A DNA stretch of 64,000 nucleotides, taken from NCBI GenBank assembly GCA_947258585.1, contig CAMYIZ010000017.1, forward strand, positions 1 to 64,000, given 5' to 3'. Both the position numbers and the translations under genes were made by a program. The stretch's first letter is position 1. Every line of letters starts with the position of its first letter. Positions 46,684 through 54,787 of this stretch are shown in pieces. Source of the stretch: an uncultured Haliea sp. (GTDB lineage: Bacteria; Pseudomonadota; Gammaproteobacteria; Pseudomonadales; Halieaceae). Under the pieces are notes generated by a model. The model did no database searches. It saw nothing but the letters and a program-made list of their open reading frames with translations, and was not told the origin of the DNA.

Positions 46684-49600
46684 GTGAAGTGGTTGTTGTT
46701 CTGGTTGCTACTGCTGCTGGGGATCGCGGTAGCGGCGGTCGCTGTCCATGAATATCAGACCTCTTATCTCCAGTCGCGTTACTTTACCCGCATGGCGGGG
46801 GAGCTCACTTTTGAGCTCAGGGATGGACCTTCCCGTTTTATCTGGTTTCCATCCTACGGCCCCTACAACGAGCAGCGGGGGTATACCCGGCTGCCGGAAT
46901 TTATTGCGCGACTCAATAGCCGGGGCTACGAGATCGCCCGGCAAGGGTATTTCTCCAGGGCGCTGATGGATTATGTGCACTGGGGCGCCAACCCACCCTA
47001 CCAGGAGAAGCTGCAGACAGGGTTGACCATTGTCGACAGGGAAGAGCGCACGCTGTTTGCCCACAGCGACCCCTCGCATGTCTACGGCAGCTTCGACGAT
47101 ATACCCCCGCTGCTGGTGGCCACCCTCCTGTTTATCGAGAACAGGGAGTTGCTGGCGGAAAAATACCCAAGCAAGAACCCGGTGGTGGAGTGGAACCGTC
47201 TTGCCGAGGCCCTGTTGGCCCAGGCGCAAAGCCTGGGCCAGTCCGATACGGCCACCCCCGGGGGCAGTACCCTGGCGACCCAGATGGAGAAATACCGCTA
47301 CTCTCCCGGTGGCCTGACCATTGATGGCGGAGAGAAGATCCGTCAGATGATCTCTGCCAGTGTGCGGGTCTACCGCTTGGGAACGGATACCGGCGAGGCG
47401 AGGAAGCTGATTGTCCGGGACTACCTCAACTCCACGCCGCTGGCCGGTCGCGCCGGGCAGGGCGAAATCCACGGTCTCGGCGATGGCTTGAAATTCTGGT
47501 TCGGTATTGATTTTGCGTATGCCAACCAGATGCTCAGCGCAGAGCCAGGCGCCGCCGACATCGACGCAGTGGCGCGGGTGTTCCGGTCTGCACTCAGCCT
47601 GCTGCTGTCCCAGCGCAGGCCGTCCTACTACCTGCTTGCCGGGCGCGATGAACTCGGCGAATTGACCGACAGTTATCTGCGCGTGCTCACTGCAAACGGG
47701 ATCATCGGGCCCAGGCTGCGCGATGCCGCGTTGCGCCAGCCGCTGGCGTTTCTCGAGCGGGTCGAGAAGCCGCCAGCCAGCTCGTTTGTTACCCGCAAGG
47801 TGATCAACAGTATTCGGACCGAACTGCTGTCCACGCTGGGTGTGCAGAGTCTCTACGCCCTGGACAGGCTCGACCTCCGGGTCCGCAGTTCTGTCGCCAG
47901 CGATATACAGCGCGAGGTCGAAGCACAGCTGCAGCGGGTAACCGAGCCTGCCTACGCGAGAGAGTCCGGTCTCCTCGGGGAGAAGCTGTTGCGCGAGGAC
48001 CAGTTGGCTGCGCTGCGCTACAGCGTTCTACTCTATGAGCGCACTCCGAGCGGGAATCTGTTGCGGGTACAGACAGACAACATGAACATGCCCTTCGATA
48101 TGAATACGGGTTCCAAGCTGGATCTTGGCTCGACGGCCAAGCTGCGCACGCTGATCAGCTATCTGGAGATTATCGAGACCGTCTATCTCGGTCATCGCGG
48201 TCTCGCCCCTGCGGAGAGGCAGATGGCGAGAAAAGTTGCCGAGGACCCGCTGCGGCAATGGACACTGGATTATCTGCAGCAGCACCCCGCGGCAACGCTG
48301 CGGGAGCTGCTGGCGGCGGCGATGCTGAGAAGCTATTCCGCCAGCCCGACCGAGTCCTTCTTCACCGCGGGCGGGATGCATCGCTTCAGCAACTTCGAGC
48401 GGCGGGACAACACCCGGGTGATGACGGTGGCCGAGGCGTTCAGCCGCTCGGTGAATCTGGTCTTTGTGCGCATGATGCGGGATGTCGCCCGCTACTACAC
48501 GCTGGAGATACCCGGGGCCAGGGAGCTGCTGGAGAATCGGGATGACCCGCGGCGAAGAGAATATCTCGAGCGTTTCGCCGATATGGAGGGACAGACCTAT
48601 CTGCAGCAGTTCTACCGGCGCTATGGCAAGTTGCCGGCGGAGCTGCTGCTGGCGGAGCTGGCGGACCGGACCAAGCCGCTTCCGGGAAGGCTTTCGATGG
48701 TGTTCCGCTCTGTGCTGCCAGACGCCAATGTGGAGGCGTTGGCAGCGTTTCTCGGGGCGCGGTTGAGCGAGGAGCTGCTGCAGGAGATCGATGCCGGCAA
48801 GCTCTATCAGCAATACGATCCGGCGCGATTCGACAGTAACGACCGGGCCTATCTTGCCAAGGTACACCCGCTGGAACTGTGGCTGGTGAAATACCTCCTC
48901 GACAACCCCGGGGCCAGCCTGCAACAGCTTGTCTCAGCGAGCACTGAGGCGCGCCAGGACGCTTACGCCTGGTTGACCCGGTCCAGGAAAGAGCGGGCCC
49001 AGAACAATCGGATCAGAATACTGCTGGAGCAGGATGCGTTCGAGAGTATCCACCAGCAGTGGCAGCGCCTGGGCTACCCCTTCAGTAGTCTGGTGCCATC
49101 CTATGCCACGGCCCTGGGAGCCTCTGCGGACCGGCCGACGGCCCTGGCGGAACTGATGGGTATCATCGTCAACGATGGGGCAAGGCTGCCGCTGCGGCAG
49201 CTTGAGGAGCTTCATTTTGCCCGGGGAACACCCTATGAAACCGAATTCCACCTGAGGCCACCACAGGGACACAGGGTGCTGTCCACGGAAATCGCGCGGA
49301 CGGTGCGCAGGGCCCTGGCGGATATTGTGGATACGGGCACAGCACGCCGCCTGCGCGGGGTTTTGGTGGATGCCGCGGGGCAAGCCGTGGAAGTGGGCGG
49401 GAAAACCGGCACCGGCGACCACCGCAGCAAGATTTTTGGGCCGGGAAGGCAGTTGCTGGCGGAGGAGGTGGTCAACCGGAACGCCCTGTTCACCTTCTTT
49501 ATCGGCGACCGCTTCTTCGGGGTCATTCTCGCCCATGTCGGCGGCGCACAGGCGGAGGGGTTCGAGTTTACCAGCGGGCTGCCGGCGCAGCTGCTGAAGG

Positions 49601-49689
49601 TCTTGCTGCCCTCACTGCGACCACTGCTGACCGAGGAGGCGGCGGGCCCGGTGGCGGGCATCCCGGCGGCGCTGCCCAGCGGCGGCTGA
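46684..49689 (+). CDS. Divergent penicillin-binding protein 1-like protein (GT51-like plus transpeptidase)
   Basis: Large inner-membrane protein of 1001 residues from a GTG at 46684, with AAGGAA five bases upstream. One TM helix (LLFWLLLLLGIAVAAVAVH) near residues 4-24 leaves the rest periplasmic. A glycosyltransferase-51-like region shows LLFIENRELL near 158 and GGSTLATQME near 196, both altered from the usual EDxxFxxH and GGSTITQQ motifs. The transpeptidase region has GSTAKLRT near 483 (nucleophile Ser and Lys), FSRSVNLVF near 598 as SxN, and KTGTGDHRSK near 906. A long region of about 300 residues lies between SxN and KTG. It resembles a bifunctional class A PBP, but the synthase motifs are weak enough that activity needs proof. 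It is convergent with the mltD-like gene. Confidence 0.82.
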   Translation: MKWLLFWLLLLLGIAVAAVAVHEYQTSYLQSRYFTRMAGELTFELRDGPSRFIWFPSYGPYNEQRGYTRLPEFIARLNSRGYEIARQGYFSRALMDYVHWGANPPYQEKLQTGLTIVDREERTLFAHSDPSHVYGSFDDIPPLLVATLLFIENRELLAEKYPSKNPVVEWNRLAEALLAQAQSLGQSDTATPGGSTLATQMEKYRYSPGGLTIDGGEKIRQMISASVRVYRLGTDTGEARKLIVRDYLNSTPLAGRAGQGEIHGLGDGLKFWFGIDFAYANQMLSAEPGAADIDAVARVFRSALSLLLSQRRPSYYLLAGRDELGELTDSYLRVLTANGIIGPRLRDAALRQPLAFLERVEKPPASSFVTRKVINSIRTELLSTLGVQSLYALDRLDLRVRSSVASDIQREVEAQLQRVTEPAYARESGLLGEKLLREDQLAALRYSVLLYERTPSGNLLRVQTDNMNMPFDMNTGSKLDLGSTAKLRTLISYLEIIETVYLGHRGLAPAERQMARKVAEDPLRQWTLDYLQQHPAATLRELLAAAMLRSYSASPTESFFTAGGMHRFSNFERRDNTRVMTVAEAFSRSVNLVFVRMMRDVARYYTLEIPGARELLENRDDPRRREYLERFADMEGQTYLQQFYRRYGKLPAELLLAELADRTKPLPGRLSMVFRSVLPDANVEALAAFLGARLSEELLQEIDAGKLYQQYDPARFDSNDRAYLAKVHPLELWLVKYLLDNPGASLQQLVSASTEARQDAYAWLTRSRKERAQNNRIRILLEQDAFESIHQQWQRLGYPFSSLVPSYATALGASADRPTALAELMGIIVNDGARLPLRQLEELHFARGTPYETEFHLRPPQGHRVLSTEIARTVRRALADIVDTGTARRLRGVLVDAAGQAVEVGGKTGTGDHRSKIFGPGRQLLAEEVVNRNALFTFFIGDRFFGVILAHVGGAQAEGFEFTSGLPAQLLKVLLPSLRPLLTEEAAGPVAGIPAALPSGG

Positions 49690-49700
49690 CGCCCGGTGAA

Positions 49701-51227
49701 TCAGTCCAGGGAGGCCAGTCGGAGTACCTGGCCGGGTTTGATCTTGTGGCTGTGGGTCAGGTCGTTCCAGGCCGCCAGCTCCTGGTGGGATACCTTGAAA
49801 CGCCTGGCGATCTGCCACAGGGAGTCGCCTTTCTGGATGACATAGATCTCGGCGGAGCGACCTTTGCCAGATCCCGCCGAGCCGGGCGCGAAGCTGGCTA
49901 CTCGCGCGATGCCGGTGGTGGATGTGGCCCGTGTTCCCGGCAGGCGCAGGTTCTGGCCGGCGCGTATCCGGTGCGCATCGCGAATGCCGTTCAGGGACAT
50001 CAATGTGGCTACTGACGTGTTGTAGCGCCGGGCGATGGTCGACAGGGATTCACCGCTGGCAATGCGGTGGAGCACATCCGGCTGCTGGTGGTTGAATCGC
50101 GCGCCGGCCGGGATCGCCGCCAGGGCCTTGCTCAGGCTGACTGGCCGCAGGTCCCGGGGTATTCGCAGCTGGAAACCTCTGGGAATATGTTTTTCCCCGG
50201 ACCACACGGGTTCCAGCAGTGACGGGTTGTGGCGGCGCAGCAGTTCAAGGTCTACTTTTGCCGCACGCGCCAGTTCGGTGGCCGGCACATAATCGGCAGT
50301 GACTACGGTGTCATAGCTCAGCGGCGCCGCCGGTTCCAGCTTGCCGAAGTACCTTGCGGCATTGCGGTCCACCTCGAGTGCGGCGAGAAACGAAGTGTAG
50401 AAGTTGCGTGAGGCAAAACCGAAACCGGTCCCGCTGTAGTCTCTGATGATGGTTTCGATATCTGTTGTCGCCATCGCCCTGGTGGCGCGCAGCATGCCGC
50501 CGGCACCGATGTTGTAGGCGGTGATGGCCAGTGGCCAGGAGCCGGTTGCCTGGTAATTCTGCTGCAGCAGTCTGGCCGCCGCCTCCGTGGAGACATAGGG
50601 GTCCATGCGCTGGTCGACAATGGCATCGACCAGCATATACCGCTGTGCGGTGGCCGGCATGAACTGCCACATGCCCGCCGCGGCTACCTTGGAATAGGCT
50701 CCGGGGTTGAACGAGGATTCCACGTGGGGGAGCACGTCCAGTTCCAGTGGCAGCTCATGCCGGGTGAGGATGCTGCGGATATGGGGTTTCCACTGGCCGG
50801 CCCTGACCAGGCCCTCGCGAAACCGGTCCGCCTGCCCGCGCTGGAAACGGACGTTGTCGGCCGCTCGCAGAAAGGTGCGGGGGTCGGTGCCAGGTGGCCA
50901 GGCTTTCCGGACGCTGGCCTCCAGCGCGCTCAGGCCCTCCCGCTTGCCCGCGCCGAGCCTGGACAGCGCAGCCTGGTACTGCTTTTGGGCCGCCTCGATC
51001 TCCCGGTTTTGCTGCGCGGGTGACAGGCCGGGAGAGAAGGTGAGCGTCTGGTAGACAACCGCGAGGTTCACGGCGTCGTGAATGTAGCCCTGCCCGGTCG
51101 AGACTTCCGTGTAGACCCGGGTCCAGAACTGCACTGCAGGTTCCAATCCCGGTGGGCGGGGAATTGCGCTTGCCGATGCGGCGGCAGCGCCGAGCGAAAG
51201 CCAGAGCACAAGCGCGATGCGGAGCAT
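49701..51227 (-). CDS. mltD: MltD-like lytic transglycosylase with LysM domains
   Basis: Cell-wall enzyme of 508 residues cleaving glycan strands with formation of 1,6-anhydromuramic ends. A signal peptide ends near ASASA; there is no lipobox, unlike E. coli MltD. The SLT domain has the catalytic Glu in LPHVESSFNPGAYS near residue 172, GMWQFMPATAQRY, and ITAYNIGAGGMLRATRAM. The C-terminus has two LysM repeats, near 392-435 (RIASGESLSTIARRYNTS) and 459-505 (VIQKGDSLWQIARRFKVS), for peptidoglycan binding. It is convergent with the PBP-like gene, 11 bases apart. Confidence 0.92.
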   Translation of the reverse strand: MLRIALVLWLSLGAAAASASAIPRPPGLEPAVQFWTRVYTEVSTGQGYIHDAVNLAVVYQTLTFSPGLSPAQQNREIEAAQKQYQAALSRLGAGKREGLSALEASVRKAWPPGTDPRTFLRAADNVRFQRGQADRFREGLVRAGQWKPHIRSILTRHELPLELDVLPHVESSFNPGAYSKVAAAGMWQFMPATAQRYMLVDAIVDQRMDPYVSTEAAARLLQQNYQATGSWPLAITAYNIGAGGMLRATRAMATTDIETIIRDYSGTGFGFASRNFYTSFLAALEVDRNAARYFGKLEPAAPLSYDTVVTADYVPATELARAAKVDLELLRRHNPSLLEPVWSGEKHIPRGFQLRIPRDLRPVSLSKALAAIPAGARFNHQQPDVLHRIASGESLSTIARRYNTSVATLMSLNGIRDAHRIRAGQNLRLPGTRATSTTGIARVASFAPGSAGSGKGRSAEIYVIQKGDSLWQIARRFKVSHQELAAWNDLTHSHKIKPGQVLRLASLD

Positions 51228-51514
51228 ACAGGCCTCGTCGAAAGTATGATGGCGATTTATAGCAGATTTGTTCGCGGTAGGAAATCATCCCGGGAGCGAT
51301 GGACAGCTGCCGGCCGTTCCGCCCGAGCAGTGACCGCAGTACCCGGGCCAGCCAGATCGTGTACCCTGATGTCACTGATAAACAGAGCACAAAGCGATGG
51401 AACTCAATTTGCGCCATTCCGCCATGTCGCCCTTTGCGCAACCAATCCGCAGCATGCCAGGTTATGCCGGATGCCCCTGGCAGAGTCATTCGCTGCACAC
51501 AGAGGGCCGAAACC

Positions 51515-51973
51515 GTGCCTGACAACGGGTCCCGGCGAATCTCCCGGGTTCGCGCCAGCAGGGCCTATGCCCGTGCCACCAGCCGTGCCCGGGCCTATAT
51601 CGAAGAGCCCGAAAAGCTGAAATCCCTGGCGGTGGCCGCGGGGCGCAAGGCCGAGACCCGCGGCGGACCGCTGGCCGCCATTGTGGCGCCGATCAGGGAT
51701 GCCCTGCGGCTGGTGCGGGCCTATGCCGCTGGTTCCTATCGCGACATCTCCTGGCAGTCACTGCTGATCCTGGTGGCGGCGGTGGTGTACTTCGTGATGC
51801 CGGTGGACCTGGTGCCGGACTTTATCCTCGGCCTTGGCCTGCTGGACGATGCCGCTATACTCGGGTGGACATTGCGCACCCTGAACCGGGATCTGGAGCG
51901 GTTCCTGGCCTGGGAACGGGGCGAGGAGACGGCAGCCTCGCAACCGGAACCCGGCGGCGACAAAAGCGACTGA
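51515..51973 (+). CDS. YkvA-family protein (DUF1232)
   Basis: Small membrane-associated protein of 152 residues. The GTG at 51515 is chosen because AGAGGG lies eight bases before it; the upstream open frame has no similarity. The DUF1232 hallmark LILVAAVVYFVMPVDLVPDF near residues 88-107 (a hydrophobic helix ending in DLVPDF) is followed by LGLLDDAAILGWTL. The N-terminal 50 residues are basic and polar. The function of the family is unknown. It is followed 38 bases later by the DUF1622 gene on the same strand. Confidence 0.85.
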   Translation: MPDNGSRRISRVRASRAYARATSRARAYIEEPEKLKSLAVAAGRKAETRGGPLAAIVAPIRDALRLVRAYAAGSYRDISWQSLLILVAAVVYFVMPVDLVPDFILGLGLLDDAAILGWTLRTLNRDLERFLAWERGEETAASQPEPGGDKSD

Positions 51974-52011
51974 CACCGGCAACGCACCCCAACACTGTGG
52001 ATGGACTCAGT

Positions 52012-52389
52012 ATGGAATTTACCCAGGTCATTTCTCTCTTCGCCTACGGTACCGAAGCGGTCGGCGTGCTGGTGGTGCTGGTCGGGGCGAGCTACTCATC
52101 GGTGGTGTTTATCCGGCACTTCAACAAGGTGCCGGAGGGCGTGGCCTATCACACCTTTCGCCGGCAGCTCGGCCGCTCCATCATCCTGGGCCTGGAATTC
52201 CTTATCGCAGGTGACATCATGCAGACGATCATTGTCGATGCGACCTGGCAGAACGTGGCGGTGCTGGGCCTGGTGATTCTCATCAGAACCTTCCTCAGCA
52301 TGACCCTGCACCTGGAGATAGAAGGTCGCTGGCCCTGGCGGCAGGCAGCCGATGAGGGCCCGCGCGATGGAGGCACTGACCGGCGCTGA
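52012..52389 (+). CDS. DUF1622 family membrane protein
   Basis: Small inner-membrane protein of 125 residues with three hydrophobic segments: residues about 13-33 (TEAVGVLVVLVGASYSSVVF), 58-78 (GLEFLIAGDIMQTII) and 84-100 (VAVLGLVILIRTFLSM). The sequences LGRSIILGLEFLIAGDI and RTFLSMTLHLEIEGRWPW match the DUF1622 family, which has no assigned function. The ATG at 52012 has only a weak ribosome site. The gene ends 38 bases before the left end of the insertion sequence and is not disrupted. Confidence 0.85.
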   Translation: MEFTQVISLFAYGTEAVGVLVVLVGASYSSVVFIRHFNKVPEGVAYHTFRRQLGRSIILGLEFLIAGDIMQTIIVDATWQNVAVLGLVILIRTFLSMTLHLEIEGRWPWRQAADEGPRDGGTDRR

Positions 52390-52427
52390 TTGCAATCACG
52401 AATCGGCGCACTATACTGTATATATTT

Positions 52428-53749
52428 GGGTCTTCCCCGAATCGTGTGGAAACGTAGTGTTCCCCTCCCATCTTGGGTATGGTTCATCCATCATTCCTTT
52501 TTCTATTTTAGGCGATGGACGAAGTTACCCTCTATGAACGTATCCTCGGCATTTCCGATCCCTGGTTTGTCGAACATGTAGAACTCAATGCCGAAGCGGT
52601 TCATGTCTACCTTGGCTACGACAGTGGCATGGCGTTGCATTGCCCCATTTGTCATCAAGAGGCTCGGCGCTACGACGCCAAGCCCCGCACTTGGCGGCAT
52701 ATGGATACCTGCCAATACCAGACCCTGGTGCATTGCGACATTCCCCGGACCGATTGTCCCGAGCATGGAGCGCGCCAGATTGAGGTTCCCTGGGCGCAAC
52801 GGAACGGTCGATTCACCCACCTGTTCGAGAACACCGTAATTGATTGGTTACAGGAGTTGAGCATCAACGCTGTGGCCCGTCGATTTAACCTGAGCTGGAA
52901 TGCGGTGGATCGCATCATGCGAGATGCCGTTGCCCGTGGACTGGCCCGACGAACCAGTCCAGACATCACTCACCTGTCTGTGGACGAAGTCAGCCGGAAG
53001 AAGGGCCATCACTACGTAACGGTGATCTCAAACCGGCAAGGGCAGGTAGTCGGTGTGCAGGACGGCAAGGACAAGGACAGTCTCCGGTCGTTTTATGCGG
53101 CACTCGACCAGCAGCAGCTCACCGCTATAGACACCATCAGCATGGATATGTCGCCGGCCTATATCTACGCGACACTGGAGGAGGTGCCGGCGGCGAAAAG
53201 GAAGATCTGCTTTGACAAGTTCCATGTCATCCAAGACCTGAATAAAGCCGTTGACGGCGTCCGAAAAACCGAGATGGGGCAGACCGCCACCGGTGATCGC
53301 CGATCACTGCATCTGTCCCGCTACCTCTGGCTGCGCAATGAGCAGAACCTGACCCAAGCTCATCGAGAAATGAAGGCCCATCTGAGTCGCATTGCCACCA
53401 AGACGGCAAGGGCTTGGGCCATTGTGCAGTATGCGAAAGGTCTGTGGGATTACAGCTACCCCCGAGAGGCCGAGAGGGCGTGGCTGAAATGGTATGGCTG
53501 GGCCATCAGAAGCCGCCTGACACCGATGAAGACAGCCGCCAAGGCCATCAAGAAAAAACTCTGGGGCATTATCAATGCCATCACCAAACAGCGCACCAAT
53601 GCACTCGCGGAGAGCATCAATGCGAAGCTCAAACTGATCAAGGTGAGAGCCAAGGGATTTAGAAGCAACGTTCGTTTCCAGAATACGATCTGGTTCTATT
53701 TAGGGGGACTCAATCTGAAACATTGACCCACCGGGAAAAGGGAGGACCC
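52428..53749 (+). mobile_element. ISL3-family insertion sequence
   Basis: About 1.32 kb element carrying one transposase gene. The left end begins GGGTCTTCCCC (52428) and the right end, read inward, begins GGGTCCTCCC (53749); 14 of the first 22 positions agree, so the inverted repeats are imperfect but of ISL3 type. The 8 bases outside each end (ATATATTT left, ATAAATAT right) are not identical, so no clean target duplication is present. The base composition is visibly less GC-rich than the neighbouring genes. Its flanks are AT-rich, as preferred by this family. Confidence 0.85.
52515..53726 (+). CDS. ISL3-family transposase
   Basis: DDE transposase of 403 residues, full length. The N-terminal zinc-binding segment has CPICHQ near residue 45 and the pair in CDIPRTDCPEHG near 76; a helix-turn-helix follows (LSINAVARRFNLSWNAVDRI near 117). 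The catalytic DDE_Tnp_ISL3 domain starts with HLSVDEVSRKKGHHYVTVI (first Asp near 159), then SMDMSPAYIYA (second Asp near 210), CFDKFHVIQDLNKAVD, and the C-terminal Glu in NALAESINAKLKLIK near 372. No frameshift or stop is seen, so the element could be active. Confidence 0.95.
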   Translation: MDEVTLYERILGISDPWFVEHVELNAEAVHVYLGYDSGMALHCPICHQEARRYDAKPRTWRHMDTCQYQTLVHCDIPRTDCPEHGARQIEVPWAQRNGRFTHLFENTVIDWLQELSINAVARRFNLSWNAVDRIMRDAVARGLARRTSPDITHLSVDEVSRKKGHHYVTVISNRQGQVVGVQDGKDKDSLRSFYAALDQQQLTAIDTISMDMSPAYIYATLEEVPAAKRKICFDKFHVIQDLNKAVDGVRKTEMGQTATGDRRSLHLSRYLWLRNEQNLTQAHREMKAHLSRIATKTARAWAIVQYAKGLWDYSYPREAERAWLKWYGWAIRSRLTPMKTAAKAIKKKLWGIINAITKQRTNALAESINAKLKLIKVRAKGFRSNVRFQNTIWFYLGGLNLKH

Positions 53750-53823
53750 ATAAATATGCAGCACAGGAGCTGGCTCTTCGAACACCATAGCGAACCAGCT
53801 TGCCTACGCCCGGGCGGAGGAAA

Positions 53824-53839
53824 AATCTCCGCGGAGATT
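53824..53839. promoter_or_regulatory. Perfect 16-bp palindrome
   Basis: AATCTCCGCGGAGATT is an exact palindrome in the 230-base non-coding stretch between the insertion sequence and the DUF547 gene stop. It has no loop, so it suits a protein-binding site more than a hairpin, yet no start codon lies close by. A short open frame crosses the area but resembles nothing recognised. Confidence 0.3.
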
Positions 53840-53980
53840 CTGGCGTCCGACGACGTTCAGGAGCAAAGGATGTCATGGGGGAACAGTTCCCCCTGAAATC
53901 AGCAAGGCTTTTCTGCTGTTGGGGCTGGCGTCAAGAGTGCGGCATTGCGGTCATGTCGACCCCAATGCGGGTGGCGCTTT

Positions 53981-54787
53981 TCAGGGCCGGGCCTCCAGGC
54001 GGTTGAGGGTCCAGTCATAGTCGAGGAAGCGGACCTTCAGCCTGCCACTGGCCAGCTTTTCCCGGGCATCTGCATCCAGCCCCAGGGCGCCTGCATACAG
54101 GGCAAGGAATGAGGCCAGCGTGTCCGCAGCGCGCCAGCCGCGTTCAAAGTCCTCCCGGTACCACTTGAAGATGGATGACACTTCGAGGCGGCCATCGCGG
54201 AAGCGGTTGCGGCTGCTGTCGCCGAGGAATCGCGTGCTGCTGTCCTCCAGCTGGGATTCCAGCTCCGCGGCGGTAAAGGGCTCGGGCCGCAGGGCCGGGC
54301 AGCCGATGGAGGCGCAGTTCACCGCGAAGTGGATACGCGGCTCGTCGTAACGCCCGGGCTCGCGGATGATCTCGTGTTCGATCCGGTCCAGGTACATCGG
54401 CTCCCCCAGCAGGGTAAAGAAGCGCATTTTCCAGGGATTCTGCCAGAAGCTGCCGATATCGCGGATGGAGTCCACCGGGTAGTGGTCGATGATCAGCTTC
54501 AGGGTAAAGGCATTGTAGGCATTGATCAGGAACGCCAGCTGCTCGGCCTCTGTCCAGCGCTCGAACTCGGGTGCTGCCACTGCGCTGAGCTCAGCCAGGT
54601 ACCCCGCCAGCTCTGCCGGTTCCGCCCGCAGCGCGGCGTAGTCAACGCGGCTGTTGTGGCCGCCTGGCTGCCACTGCACGTGCGTGGCAAGCACGCCCGC
54701 GAAACGCCCGTGGCTGTGATCGAAACCCAGGGCCGGCTGTGTCAGCAACAGCAGGGCAACAACTGCTCCCAATATCGTCCGCGTCAC
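53981..54787 (-). CDS. DUF547 domain protein, exported
   Basis: Protein of 268 residues. The GTG at 54787 overlaps the TGA of the preceding reductase gene (GTGA), and the product begins with a good signal peptide (TILGAVVALLLLTQPALGF), placing it in the periplasm. The DUF547 signature EQLAFLINAYNAFTLKLIID lies near residue 85, with FAVNCASIGCPALRPEPF near 157 holding two Cys. The domain is of unknown function, but it is often encoded with VTT-type or reductase proteins. It is the last gene of the three-gene ArsS operon. Confidence 0.88.
   Translation of the reverse strand: MTRTILGAVVALLLLTQPALGFDHSHGRFAGVLATHVQWQPGGHNSRVDYAALRAEPAELAGYLAELSAVAAPEFERWTEAEQLAFLINAYNAFTLKLIIDHYPVDSIRDIGSFWQNPWKMRFFTLLGEPMYLDRIEHEIIREPGRYDEPRIHFAVNCASIGCPALRPEPFTAAELESQLEDSSTRFLGDSSRNRFRDGRLEVSSIFKWYREDFERGWRAADTLASFLALYAGALGLDADAREKLASGRLKVRFLDYDWTLNRLEARP

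Noticed and set aside
53800-54006. Short open frame between the insertion sequence and DUF547
   Set aside because: No recognisable family, no ribosome site, and it runs into the antisense of the DUF547 3' end; a remnant gene cannot be excluded but is not supported.
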